Part shown: in pieces, positions 30,301 to 40,525 of the stretch | Layout of the letters: the number at the start of each line of letters is the position of its first letter | Position numbering within the stretch: the first letter of the stretch is position 1 | NCBI RefSeq assembly: GCF_029203305.1 | Contig: NC_089467.1 | Span: forward strand, 806,001 to 870,000 | DNA: 64,000 nucleotides | Direction: 5' to 3' | Source of the DNA: Yamadazyma tenuis | Lineage: Eukaryota > Ascomycota > Pichiomycetes > Serinales > Debaryomycetaceae | Notes under the pieces: generated by a model | The model's database searches: none | The model's input: only the letters and a program-made list of their open reading frames with translations | Told to the model about the DNA's origin: nothing | Position numbers and translations under genes: made by a program

Positions 30301-31138
30301 GGTCTCTAGTTATCTGATTCTGCTTAATTGAGTGATAAGGAGTTGATAACGTGGAAGACATCGAATGAGAGTTTACATTGGACTTGTCATAGTTCAAGAA
30401 TACCTGCTGGAGATTATTCTTGCTTTGCTTCTCGTAGGTTTCTTTTGCCTTTTTCCAAGCAGGTGTTTCTTGTTGGGATCTTGAGTTGTGTATAATGCTG
30501 TTATTTGTGGATGGAAGCTGGAAATTCAAAGACGGGTTCTTGGTGATTCTTACGGAACTTTGGAGATCTGCTTCTAAATCGTGATCCTGCTCGGGAGATT
30601 CTATCCATCTTTCTCCATTCAACTCGGAAGGCATCCAGTCGGGAGTCTTATCGAGAGTGGAAGTTTTCATAGGACCGTTGTCTCTAGTTGTAGGTGCATT
30701 CAAGCCGAGTTGACTCTTGGTTTTGGCATTGGGAAATGACTTATACTTGAAAGTGTTGGGAATTGAATTCGGATTCAGTATTGGGAACGATTCATTGTTC
30801 GTAATATGAAAATCTTGGTTTGCCATGTACTTGACGTTTTTGTGGTATTTACGATCCTCTTCTTCAGAAAAGTTGGTTTCGCCAGCATCGTCGGAGTTAT
30901 TGACATTGATATCCAAATCAAACTCATTAAGTACGTCTTGAAACTCTTTGATATCATCTTCATGCGATCTGTGTTCTTCTTCAATGGTATTTAATGGGAT
31001 CTCCAGAGATCTGTTTTCAGACATTTTTGTGTTGGAAATGAAGTTTCGGATGTTCTGCTTAGTGGAAGAAGATCCCGTAGAAGTCCCAGATGCGTTGGAA
31101 ACACTTGGTCCCACCGGCTCTAATAGTGCGTTCGTCAT
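27305..31138 (-). CDS. NUD1: Nud1-like spindle pole body/mitotic exit scaffold
   Basis: The 1277-residue protein has a long disordered N-terminal part with short TPDWMP/TPAWKK motifs, a coiled coil around 580-640 (EELEERVKFLEAQL), and a C-terminal array of leucine-rich repeats from about 820 to 1170 (pattern LxxLxLSxNxI). This order matches Nud1/centriolin, the SPB outer-plaque protein that anchors mitotic exit network components. The protein is longer than S. cerevisiae Nud1 (851), mainly in the disordered part. The start at 31138 (MTNALLEP) is the first ATG; the frame is open further upstream without one. Confidence 0.82.
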   Translation of the reverse strand: MTNALLEPVGPSVSNASGTSTGSSSTKQNIRNFISNTKMSENRSLEIPLNTIEEEHRSHEDDIKEFQDVLNEFDLDINVNNSDDAGETNFSEEEDRKYHKNVKYMANQDFHITNNESFPILNPNSIPNTFKYKSFPNAKTKSQLGLNAPTTRDNGPMKTSTLDKTPDWMPSELNGERWIESPEQDHDLEADLQSSVRITKNPSLNFQLPSTNNSIIHNSRSQQETPAWKKAKETYEKQSKNNLQQVFLNYDKSNVNSHSMSSTLSTPYHSIKQNQITRDQLRENSEKQTGMISMEPSANISPLKLFGPDYNTFTQGKLNELLGHLKGPPPPFQLNNTQHNRIAENPREEEEAERGDVEVEQAFHKQEVSPEEFTMHLVTEEGHQDQETSDWEDNTGSTASGELTSNMKPRLKTRAIDNDIESRFKMKANNIFDNIQKRGAFLQPSRSISTGYSPANGTSIATVTSTPKLNKISNIDEVDDLNDFKDSNDYSSFTSGFYEESTQFPNNESTKNQYAHSNEYTSFTGSESISSIDQSSPVRMSEIEESNEEDTSHSNVRPNHLNTSFTYEKISDDNDVYSSTVSNISRSKENSEAYNQELEERVKFLEAQLSSVNNLKKSMHSLAEENELLRNELEKSHITQDKQSETLSIDDYDLTADRSMEDFRMKRISQLKLQNINLNTTPQKGKGTLKPTSLLPLSYENMIFDKENQRWILRVDKENYFGSLDEIEDLVSESEREENDNTMDGNTTITRKEVSFHLPHTEQVNSSPNHMSGDGANVTRSSQVGNMSFSQQQQKLVSVITGHMMESNEDWNKVTEFSLIGENLSNVKDFHKFLPNLLKLNLSNNQIKYLKGLPVNLLNLNLTGNSIENLTSFKEFLDLQNLILVNNKLTNCTSLKYNIHLTKLNLSNNNLSSIEGLNNLTNLLYLDLSMNDLVDTIDFLKFKFDNLQDLNVSENRIQAIKNLQAVPNLRILNLNENKLTQLSCNGRHTHLKKLLVKFNKLTRLDFNKFPYLRVLRMDGNNFDSVSGNLKYLEELSVKCQDTELLENVLNSKLSSLKILDVSGNLQFFQTKMREHQFLNVNKLTLSALHLTSLPQKLSQIFPNLMDLNLNFNRLDSLEGLCDFKHLKRVYLLSNNLTKIEAIVRNLSGSRASLKILDLRLNPVNIDFYPFVFNPQELEKESGNKFEANNLPIELENLDDIENFSIHYETLNNNVHDNDWSIRDELFSHGLSINKVTRKVDYLTLLINYFPNLRKLDGSLIDAEKRREYERNLHSTLA

Positions 31139-32145
31139 AATAGTTTCAAGATAGAAGCTACGATTGCACAACTGGGCTTGTTTACTTTTTAGTGCGCATC
31201 AATATCAGAATCGTGACACAAAATCACTGATATCCCCAAAGCTGAGCACGCACGACCACCTTTTAAGTAGATTACAGTTGTTTGTAGGAGAAATACATGG
31301 CAAAGAGATTTTGGATATGGAATATCAAGAGCACAAACCCGGTCAACTTTTGGAAATTTTTGGGCAAAAGACCCACAAACTTAAGCATATCTACACTTGA
31401 GAAGTTATTATCGGACCCTGTGAGGCAAACCTGAACCAATATGAAGATTACAACTTATTTGAAAAGCCTTACGCTTTCCGGAACTAACCATCTCAACTCA
31501 ATTGGTCTGATATATCACGTATAGCAGCTTTTCCCAGTCATCAAACCAAACCCGGCAAGAAAAACATCAAATCTCTCAATTACTCTCGGGAAAACTAGCT
31601 TGAATCTCCCATTTCAAGCTCAGATTTTGTTTTCTGTCCTTACAATATCCTAGTTCTGTGTTGGTACTGCAGAAACAACGGGAAGTGGTAGTGTGAATAT
31701 TCTTGTTTCTGTATAACTTTAGTTGCTGATACTTAACCGCGACTTTTCCAGTTTTTTTTACAAAACTTATTATCATTGTCCTTATAACTGCTCAACTATT
31801 TTGACAATTCATTTCCAGTGTTGAACATTGAACTTGAATTAGATAGTTTTCCCTCAAACACCGCACTACAGACCTGATTTCTTGCTTTAAGTCTTTGAAA
31901 AATCTAACGCGAAACAAGTACACCATAATCCAGGTTCTGTATAAGTTTTAGTTTGGTCGCCGTTTGTTTTATTGCAGAGTTGTTTTCATTTTCAATTTCT
32001 TCCTAGATCATTGATTTAGTTATTTGCTGTTTATTTGATTCCCTGTTTTTCCTGGCTGTCGTTTATTTAAATTTTTTGGGTTGGTTACTTTGGTTTTTAA
32101 TTTACTTTGGTTTTTTGTATTACCATTTCTTAAGTCACGTCCATA
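31139..32145. other. NUD1-NGR1 divergent intergenic region with ATG-free NGR1 leader
   Basis: About 1 kb between divergent starts. The right 704 bases (31442-32145) contain no ATG in any frame of the plus strand and become very T-rich toward NGR1 (GTTTATTT-, TTTGG-rich tracts). This suggests a long scanned 5' leader for NGR1. No donor/branch-point set was found, so no leader intron is proposed. Confidence 0.6.
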
Positions 32146-33999
32146 ATGTCTTATCCTCCTTCAAAAGAAGACGTCTCTTTGAAACTCCCCGTCAATTTGA
32201 CCACCACCACAAACACTGCTAGTCAGCAGCATCAACAAGAACAGGAGTTGTTGGCTAACTTTGCCATTCCGAATCCTCCTATCACGTCTGCAACTCCACT
32301 GAATGAGACCCTGGCGCCTAAAGAAGGCGGTAGTGTTTCTGACGACAATGTGTCTGTCTCGTCTCCCCACGGCACTCCTCGAACCCTCTGGATGGGTGAT
32401 TTAGACCCTTGGCTTGATGAGCTTGGAATTGAACACTTGTGGTGGCAGATTCTCCGCAAAAAGGTGAGCATTAAATTGATCCGTCCTAAAATCCCCAAAC
32501 AGGATATGGGTTATAACATGTACAGTGGTGGCTTGTCGCATTCAGGCTACTGTTTCATTGAGTTTGAAACGTTTGAAGATGCCAAATACGCCTTGAGTCT
32601 TAATGGTCAGTTGTTACCCGATGTAGCGATTCCGCTGCAAACACAGTTTCCTAACAATCCAGACAATCAGAAAAAGTATTTCCGGCTTAATTGGGCCAGT
32701 GGGGCCACCTTATCTGCCCCAATTGTACAGAGCCCTGAGTACAGTTTGTTTGTGGGAGACTTATCGGCATCTACAACCGAAGCCCATTTGTTGGCATTCT
32801 TCCAGAAGTCGTTCCCCAGGTCTGTCAAGACTGTGCGAGTTATGACTGATCCAGTAAATGGGAAGTCCCGTTGTTTCGGGTTTGTTAGATTCACAGATGA
32901 ACTGGAACGACAGCGGGCATTACATGAAATGAACGGAGTCTGGTTTGGAGGCCGTCCTTTGAGAGTGGCTTTGGCCACCCCTCGTTATAATAAAAAGTCG
33001 TTTGATAAACCTCCTCCGCAAGAGATGATGTACATGACGCCGTTTGGATTCTATGGCACCAGCCCACTTCCTCCTCCAGGAAGTGGACCAGGAGTTCCTA
33101 TGGCACATCTTGATGAAGATGCTCCGTCAAGTGACTCGGCGTCTCTTGGAGCCTCTGGTCCTTCGAGTCCTGGCATGTTTGCACAAGGCCCTGCCCAAGG
33201 TCAACTCACACAAGCTCCACCAATGGGAATGCCCATCAACGGGTTTAATTCTCCCATGATGGGACCTCCACGAACCCCAATTCTCAACAACCAACACGGG
33301 CAACCGTACAACGATCCTACCAACACCACGGTTTTTGTGGGTGGACTTTCACTGGAGGTTTCTGAGCAAACGTTGTTTGCACTCTTCCAGCCATTCGGCG
33401 TGGTACAACAAATCAAAATCCCTCCCGGTAAGAACTGTGGGTTCGTCAAATACAGTACCAGAGAAGAAGCCGAAGACGCCATTGCGTCCATGCAAGGATA
33501 CATTATTGGTGGGAACCGAGTAAGATTGAGTTGGGGCCGCGTAAGTGTTAACAATAAGAAGTTCCAACACCAACAACAGCAAGTTGCCCAAGCGGCCCAA
33601 ATGCAAGCTGCTGCTGCCTTGTCTATGGGATACGATCCTGCCAGTGCCATTGCGGCCGCTGCGGCCGCTGCTGCTGCTGGAGGATATCCTCATCCTCCAC
33701 CGCCAGGAATACCACCGGGAGCACCTCCCGCTCCCCCTGGTATGCCACCTCATGTGATACCTCACCATCAAATGCCTCCTCGGCCAATGGGAATGCCTCT
33801 TGTTCCAGGTGCTTCTCCAGGAGTGGTTCACTCGCCTCATCAAATGTTTCCTCCAGCATTTCAATTGGCATCTCCACCGGGACCAGAAGAGTATCCAGAT
33901 GACAACGAGCTGAGCTATGACCAACCACAGGAGTATAATATCATCCAGGCAATGGAGTCGGTTACCTTGAAGGATGATGAGAAGACTCAAACAAAGTAG
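32146..33999 (+). CDS. NGR1: Ngr1-like RNA-binding protein with three RRMs
   Basis: The 617-residue protein has three RNA-recognition motifs. RRM1 (about 80-185) starts RTLWMGDLDPWLDE and carries an insertion. RRM2 (about 199-278) has LFVGDL and CFGFVRF. RRM3 (about 394-466) has VFVGGL and NCGFVKY. LNWASGATL and DPTNTTVFVGGL are shared with S. cerevisiae Ngr1. The tail holds Gln and Ala runs (a poly-Ala block coded partly by gcggccgct repeats) and Pro/Met/Gly-rich sequence. Ngr1 promotes decay of specific mRNAs such as porin mRNA. A long leader without upstream ATGs precedes it. Nam8 is the alternative, but the RRM2-RRM3 spacing favours Ngr1. Confidence 0.85.
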   Translation: MSYPPSKEDVSLKLPVNLTTTTNTASQQHQQEQELLANFAIPNPPITSATPLNETLAPKEGGSVSDDNVSVSSPHGTPRTLWMGDLDPWLDELGIEHLWWQILRKKVSIKLIRPKIPKQDMGYNMYSGGLSHSGYCFIEFETFEDAKYALSLNGQLLPDVAIPLQTQFPNNPDNQKKYFRLNWASGATLSAPIVQSPEYSLFVGDLSASTTEAHLLAFFQKSFPRSVKTVRVMTDPVNGKSRCFGFVRFTDELERQRALHEMNGVWFGGRPLRVALATPRYNKKSFDKPPPQEMMYMTPFGFYGTSPLPPPGSGPGVPMAHLDEDAPSSDSASLGASGPSSPGMFAQGPAQGQLTQAPPMGMPINGFNSPMMGPPRTPILNNQHGQPYNDPTNTTVFVGGLSLEVSEQTLFALFQPFGVVQQIKIPPGKNCGFVKYSTREEAEDAIASMQGYIIGGNRVRLSWGRVSVNNKKFQHQQQQVAQAAQMQAAAALSMGYDPASAIAAAAAAAAAGGYPHPPPPGIPPGAPPAPPGMPPHVIPHHQMPPRPMGMPLVPGASPGVVHSPHQMFPPAFQLASPPGPEEYPDDNELSYDQPQEYNIIQAMESVTLKDDEKTQTK

Positions 34000-34213
34000 T
34001 ACTATAGAGAATGCACATCTACAGAAAAGCTAAACTACTAGTAGAACACCAGCTACTACGGTCGATGAGAGATTTGGACTATGCATAAGTTGGGCTCATA
34101 CATAGGCAATATCTCATTGGTGGCGTTTTTCATCGGTCACACCCTACGATTATTAATCTCAATAGTCTCATATATTTAAACATAAACCCAAACCAAATAC
34201 ATACCCAGTATCT

Positions 34214-35583
<1,370 letters not shown>

Positions 35584-36210
35584 CTAACTTCTGTACCACA
35601 ATCTCGTGATGGAGGTCTTCATCATCTTCTTTTGTAACTGAAATACCCCATACATCAATGCTTCGGCAGTTGGAGGACAGCCTGGAACATACACATCGAC
35701 AGGAATGATTCTGTCACAACCTCTCACCACTGAGTAGGAATAATGGTAATACCCACCTCCATTAGCACAGGATCCCATAGAAATTACCCATCTTGGTTCT
35801 GGCATTTGATCGTAAACTTGTCTTAAAGCTGGAGCCATTTTATTGGTGACGGTTCCAGCAACAATCATAATATCACTCTGTCTTGGAGAGGCTCTGAAAA
35901 TAATCCCCAATCTATCTTGATCATATCTGGGGGTAGAAACGTGCATCATTTCCACAGCACAACAGGCCAACCCGAACGTCACCGGCCAGAAAGACGACTT
36001 TCTAGCCCAGTTGGCAATGGTGTCCAATGATGTTAATGCATAATCTACTGGGGCAGAAGCAGCCTTTTGAGACATCAAAGGAAAGTCTGTAGGCATAGTC
36101 TTGGGAGTCAAATCCTTGGAGCTGATGGTTCTAGAAGCACCGGCCGCTATGAGAGCCATGTTTGGACGTCTAGCGAGTCCGACTGCTCTTCTGTTGATCA
36201 GACTAAACAT
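35584..36210 (-). CDS. Mitochondrial complex I PSST/NDUFS7 subunit (20 kDa)
   Basis: The 208-residue protein carries the cysteines that bind the last iron-sulfur cluster N2: Cys83-Cys84 ([10 protein letters not shown]), Cys148 (GSCANGGG) and Cys178 (VPGCPP). The first about 30 residues are basic and Ser/Ala-rich, fitting a mitochondrial targeting sequence. It passes electrons to ubiquinone in NADH:ubiquinone oxidoreductase. The start at 36210 (MFSLINRR) is the first ATG. Its presence shows that the organism keeps a proton-pumping complex I, absent from S. cerevisiae. Confidence 0.95.
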   Translation of the reverse strand: MFSLINRRAVGLARRPNMALIAAGASRTISSKDLTPKTMPTDFPLMSQKAASAPVDYALTSLDTIANWARKSSFWPVTFGLACCAVEMMHVSTPRYDQDRLGIIFRASPRQSDIMIVAGTVTNKMAPALRQVYDQMPEPRWVISMGSCANGGGYYHYSYSVVRGCDRIIPVDVYVPGCPPTAEALMYGVFQLQKKMMKTSITRLWYRS

Positions 36211-36645
36211 TGCTTTCAAGAGGATTGGATAGTTTTGGTATATATTTTTTTTTGCTAGAGGTGCGCATTAAGAATCAGCATTAATTTGACGGTGGTGATT
36301 GGGTAGACAGATGCGGTATGCACACGCCCGATCTTGCTTTCCACACTTGGGCATCATCAATAGGATAAACGTAATAATTGTTTAGAGAAGCGAGTAGGGG
36401 GTCAATATATGACAAGGATGGCAGTGGACAAGAAATGGCTTCTCAGGGGGAAATATGTATCGGATTTTCACCATTGTATTGCAGCCAATGGACTCATGCA
36501 TTCAATATCAAGCACATTCTGGCGCATCACATCTCTTTAGCAGCATCCCTGACACCACCTAGACTCTCTACCATACTGTGAATTATGTATTTTCTATGAA
36601 CAGTTCAGAATCGATACTATTAAAGATGCACCCACACCAAAGGGT
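36211..36645. other. Intergenic region between NDUFS7 and SUS1
   Basis: 435 bp holding the NDUFS7 promoter and the SUS1 3' end, both genes on the minus strand. Small open frames here lack recognisable similarity. I see nothing else. Confidence 0.55.
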
Positions 36646-36939
36646 TCACTGGATCACGTCGTCCAAGTACTCCCGGATCCGGCCAAGAGTGTCTTCTCGT
36701 ACGTTTCCCGGGACCATTTGTTCGGCCTTGGGCTTAATGAAACTCAAAAGCTGCTCGAAATTCGAGCTATCGTTATTCTGTAACTCGTTCAATGCCATTT
36801 GACTGATCTTGTCATACCAGCCACTTTCGTACAACTGCAACTTCAACTGCTTATTGATTTTGTCATAATTTCCCGATGAAATTAGGTGATCCTGGATCTT
36901 AGATTTGATCTGCTCGAGCTCTTGGTCCTGCTGGGTCAT
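36646..36939 (-). CDS. SUS1: Sus1 (ENY2), SAGA/TREX-2 subunit, intronless
   Basis: The 97-residue protein aligns with S. cerevisiae Sus1 (96): IKSKIQDHLISSGNYDKI, LYESGWYDKI, SSNFEQLLSFIKPKAEQMV, REDTLGRIREYLDDVI. Sus1 works in the SAGA histone deubiquitination module and in TREX-2 mRNA export at the nuclear pore. The ATG at 36939 (MTQQDQELEQ) is chosen over one at 37041 because it matches the family start and the extra 34 residues look non-coding. The gene has no intron, whereas S. cerevisiae SUS1 has two. It diverges from YSA1 with 128 bp between starts. Confidence 0.88.
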   Translation of the reverse strand: MTQQDQELEQIKSKIQDHLISSGNYDKINKQLKLQLYESGWYDKISQMALNELQNNDSSNFEQLLSFIKPKAEQMVPGNVREDTLGRIREYLDDVIQ

Positions 36940-37067
36940 GTTTGAAAAAGGAAAAAGTGCGACAACGGTTGATACCTGATAACGGTTGATAATTTGACAA
37001 CAGCTGATACTTGGGATATTAGGCCACCGAACAGCACTCAACTAACCAATCGAATGAGGTCAACTGA

Positions 37068-37781
37068 ATGATTACTGGTAAAATCAAGATGATGTTGACA
37101 AACAAAAGTTCCCAGGCCGCGACTCTCAAGTCAATCCGAAATATCTCCAGAATGACCAAACCTTCACCATACAAGGCTCAACTAGTTTCGGTGGAAGACA
37201 TTCTGCAAGGCAAATGGATTCAAACTCGTCAGATCAACTATAAGGACCCAAATGGTCAGGACCGAGTCTGGGAAATGGCGGTAAGAACCACCAGAACTGA
37301 AACCACAAACACCGACGCTGTATCAATATTAGCACTTTTAAAGCATCCACAAAAACCTACAGAGATCGTGTTCACCAAGCAGTTCCGCCCTCCAACCGGT
37401 AAGGTTGTGATTGAGTTGCCTGCCGGGCTCATTGACCCGAAAGAATCGGTCGAGTCTACTGCCATTAGAGAGTTGATTGAAGAAACTGGTTACCATGGTA
37501 AAGTGTTGAGTCTGACGCTTGACCAGGTGGAATTGTTCAGTGATCCAGGTTTAACTAACGCCAACATGGCGTTCACCACAATGGAAGTGGATTTGACTCA
37601 ACCAGAGAATATCAATCCCCAACCCGAATTGGAGCCTGGAGAGTTTATTGAGACTTTTACTCTTCCATTGACGAACTTATTAGATGAACTACTTGATGTT
37701 TGCAAGAAAGAAGGATGTGTTATAGACGCCAGATTATACCACTATGCGGCAGGATTAAAGATGGCACTGATGACCCTGTAA
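37068..37781 (+). CDS. YSA1: Nudix ADP-ribose pyrophosphatase (Ysa1)
   Basis: The 237-residue protein has an intact Nudix box at residues 120-142 (GLIDPKESVESTAIRELIEETGY), preceded by FRPPTGKVVIELPAG as in ADP-ribose/ADP-sugar hydrolases. A following ELFSDPGLTNANMAF matches the Ysa1 group. It hydrolyses ADP-ribose to AMP and ribose 5-phosphate. The first about 28 residues are basic and Ser-rich and could be a mitochondrial presequence; MTKPSPYKAQ (residue 29) is a possible internal start. It ends in an in-frame CTG just before the stop. Confidence 0.88.
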   Translation: MITGKIKMMLTNKSSQAATLKSIRNISRMTKPSPYKAQLVSVEDILQGKWIQTRQINYKDPNGQDRVWEMAVRTTRTETTNTDAVSILALLKHPQKPTEIVFTKQFRPPTGKVVIELPAGLIDPKESVESTAIRELIEETGYHGKVLSLTLDQVELFSDPGLTNANMAFTTMEVDLTQPENINPQPELEPGEFIETFTLPLTNLLDELLDVCKKEGCVIDARLYHYAAGLKMALMTL

Positions 37782-37988
37782 ATTTTGTGGTTCAGGATGG
37801 TAAAGACGTCTTTCTACACAGACATCACCGGCAACCACACTGGTATCATATAAGTTTATATCATGCATGACGTACGTACCAATAAAGTATTGCTGGATTA
37901 TTGCCTCTCCAGTATCTCACAAGATCTCTTATCACCCAACATTTTCGCGATATTTGTGGAGTCAAATAACATCCCACCAACCTCTACC

Positions 37989-39788
37989 ATGAGCGAACAA
38001 CCAGAAATTTGCAGTCTATGTCTTGGTGGAGACACCGACGTACCTCCCTTCGGGTCCTTAGACGATGCTCGTGACTTGATTCATCCTTGTTCCACCTGTT
38101 CAATTGTGGTTCACAGAAAGTGCTTACTCGACTGGTTCAACGCTTCGCCATCTGATAAGTTGCGTATATTTGAACCCACATCTTTAGAAGACCTGACGCA
38201 TGAGTTGGTTTCGACGCTGAACGTAAGACCTGGTCCCGTTCACAATGACTTGGAAATTGGCCATCCTAGTGACACTACAGATATTCGGATCAATCTTTCT
38301 ACAAACAATCTTAACAACTGGGTGACAAGTTTGATGAACCCTTCAAATCCACTTTTACCCGCCAACCGCCGCTCAACCGTATTCATTCTTGCTCCTTGCC
38401 CCCAATGCAAAAACGAAATTGTTTTCAGTATGAAGAGATCTCCAGTTTTGACCTTCAATACCGGGGTAAGATCAATGCTTTCCAAGGGGCTACAGTATTC
38501 GGGACTCTTTTTGGGGGTTACATCTGCCGTCACCGGGGTGGTGTCGATGGGATACATTGCACTCACGTCATGCGGATTGAAGATGATGAACGGGATTGTT
38601 CCGGAACCAATTCTTGTGAAGATGCTCACTAAGAACGCTGCTAGCCAAAGTTCACTTTCGATGCTCTCTTCGCTTTTGGTTAACACCACCAACAATACCA
38701 ACAACTACGGACTCGACAACTTGGAGACGGCCTTGTCCCGGGGATTGATAGACCCATTCAAGTTTTCTCGGATTCCTATTCTCCCCATTATATTATACAG
38801 AATGAGACAATCTTCGTTTGTGCAATGTGTTTTCCAGAATTTTCATAAAGAGGTCAAGTTGAGCAATTGGTTTGCCGAGTTCATGATCAGTGGATACATA
38901 TCCTCGTTGGGAAATCATCAGCTCGCTCGAATTGTCTACCAGAATGTATTGAATAACGTCTCAAGCGTTATCAGAAATCCGTTGACGTTCTACAAGTATT
39001 TGAATGTGTTCAAAGGGGTTGACTTTTGGAACACAAATAACATGATTTCCATGCTTATACCCGCAAGAATTCTCTACGACTTATTATTCCGGGTCACCTT
39101 GAACCAATTGCACTTTGATATTGCCATGAAGGTGAGGCCTCGCACCATTGCCAACAACATGCCAGAGCATGAGTTTGACGAGTTTGAACTCTTGAACAAC
39201 AAACTCAACAACATCAGGATCCTTCTTAAAGACTACACCACCCCCAAGAAAGACGAAGACAGTCTTTCTCAGTGGATAAATAGCAAGGTTAATGTGCTTA
39301 AGACACTTTTCAAGGATGGATTGATCCTCAAATATATTCGGTTGAAAGTATATTTGCTGATGCTTAAAGCGAAGGCTTGCCTCAAGGATGACTACTCCGA
39401 GACGTTCTCGTACCGTTCTTTCACACTTCGGTGTCTTACCACGGTGGCATGGCCCTTTGTATCCTCAAAGTTGGGGCTGTTTGTCAATGCGGTGATCTCC
39501 AAAGGGATCAACTCCCGTGTTCCTCAGGAAAACGTAATGTTTCTCAGTAACCTCATTGCATTGGTATTGGTGGTTTTGGCTAAGGACATTGTCAACGTTT
39601 ATATCACCAACCAGAAGAAGAACCAATTGGCCAAATTGAGCGTGATAAACTTCGACCTGAATGCGGACTTGGAGGTGGTTTTTGGGTCTCAGACAGACCT
39701 AGCTACAGAGATCCAGGATATAAATCGTGAACTAGAGGAATTCACCACTACTTCTTTCCCCGGTGGCTTTGAAATAGATATGTACTGA
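37989..39788 (+). CDS. Unrecognised membrane protein with N-terminal C4HC3 RING-like domain
   Basis: The 599-residue protein begins MSEQPEICSLC. Potential zinc ligands are Cys8, Cys11, Cys34, Cys37, His42, Cys45, Cys137 and Cys140, the C4HC3 order of RING-CH (MARCH-type) E3 ligases. HRKCLLDWF resembles the RING-CH core. About 90 residues separate the sixth and seventh ligands, far more than usual. A hydrophobic segment follows (LFLGVTSAVTGVVSMGYIAL) and another near the C-terminus (NVMFLSNLIALVLVVLAK). A membrane-bound ubiquitin ligase is the inference; no named yeast homologue comes to mind. An ATG at 37863 would add 42 residues, but a TATA-like ATATAAG lies just before it (37845-37860), favouring 37989. 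Confidence 0.72.
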   Translation: MSEQPEICSLCLGGDTDVPPFGSLDDARDLIHPCSTCSIVVHRKCLLDWFNASPSDKLRIFEPTSLEDLTHELVSTLNVRPGPVHNDLEIGHPSDTTDIRINLSTNNLNNWVTSLMNPSNPLLPANRRSTVFILAPCPQCKNEIVFSMKRSPVLTFNTGVRSMLSKGLQYSGLFLGVTSAVTGVVSMGYIALTSCGLKMMNGIVPEPILVKMLTKNAASQSSLSMLSSLLVNTTNNTNNYGLDNLETALSRGLIDPFKFSRIPILPIILYRMRQSSFVQCVFQNFHKEVKLSNWFAEFMISGYISSLGNHQLARIVYQNVLNNVSSVIRNPLTFYKYLNVFKGVDFWNTNNMISMLIPARILYDLLFRVTLNQLHFDIAMKVRPRTIANNMPEHEFDEFELLNNKLNNIRILLKDYTTPKKDEDSLSQWINSKVNVLKTLFKDGLILKYIRLKVYLLMLKAKACLKDDYSETFSYRSFTLRCLTTVAWPFVSSKLGLFVNAVISKGINSRVPQENVMFLSNLIALVLVVLAKDIVNVYITNQKKNQLAKLSVINFDLNADLEVVFGSQTDLATEIQDINRELEEFTTTSFPGGFEIDMY

Positions 39789-40525
39789 TAAGAGCCAGGG
39801 AGTCGTGGCCCAACCACAAGGGTCCCTCAACTTGTGTAGACAGTAGGAATATAAATGGTCAGTTTTCCCGCGCGGTTGAATAAATTACATCACCAGCACA
39901 ATTCACCATCCTCCACCAACAGACCAAAGTAGGTTCAAATGAAACGCATAAAGGCTGATAAATCGATTGGCACCACGGGAATATACCCGCCCCCTTCCTC
40001 CGAATATATCGATGTCTCACTAGTCTGAACATGCCCTTCTATTTGCGTTCGCCTACTTACTTAATCTCAACGTCTACTGTTCTTCCTTCAGTCTCAGCCT
40101 TCTTCTCAGCGATAATGTCGGCCTATCCAGGTCGGCCTATCTTTGTGTGTAATGTCGCTTCCTCCTCCTTGTCCATGGTATCTTACCTGTTGAACAGCAT
40201 AAACATCTTTGCACCTTGAAATCTCCTATCTATCCCAAGAAAACGCCTTCATAGGACTCCAAGTAGTCCAGAGTTGCGTGCCATGATTTCTATTCCAAAT
40301 GAGCCCACTTACTTCATGAACACTATGTGATCTGGTCCGCTGCTCTGCTCTTTTGGCTCGGGTGTTAAAGTTTATTAGCCGTTTCCTTATTTTGGTCTGA
40401 TGGTTGAGTGTGTGTATTGTGTGTAGACTTACTAACCAAATTTATTTTTAGCTTCTGGACTGGAAATTTGTGACCTGGAAATTTCGCGCGCACTAAATTT
40501 TATCCACGTTTAAGCTTTCTCTCCA
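39789..40525. other. Intergenic region upstream of MNN2-like gene
   Basis: 737 bp. It contains an 11-bp direct repeat GTCGGCCTATC (40117-40127 and 40131-40141), and a branch-point-like TACTAAC (40430-40436) followed by a T-rich acceptor TTTTTAG ending at 40451. The latter may mark a 5' UTR intron of the next gene, though no clear donor was found. The frame downstream of the acceptor has a stop before the ATG at 40526, so such an intron could only be in the leader. Confidence 0.5.

Noticed and set aside
33349..33990. 213-codon minus-strand frame inside NGR1
   Set aside because: Antisense of low-complexity Pro/Ala/Met-rich coding DNA; its Arg/Trp/His runs are a composition artefact.
40117..40141. 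11-bp direct repeat GTCGGCCTATC in the MNN2 upstream region
   Set aside because: Only two copies and no known factor site; not enough to call a regulatory element.
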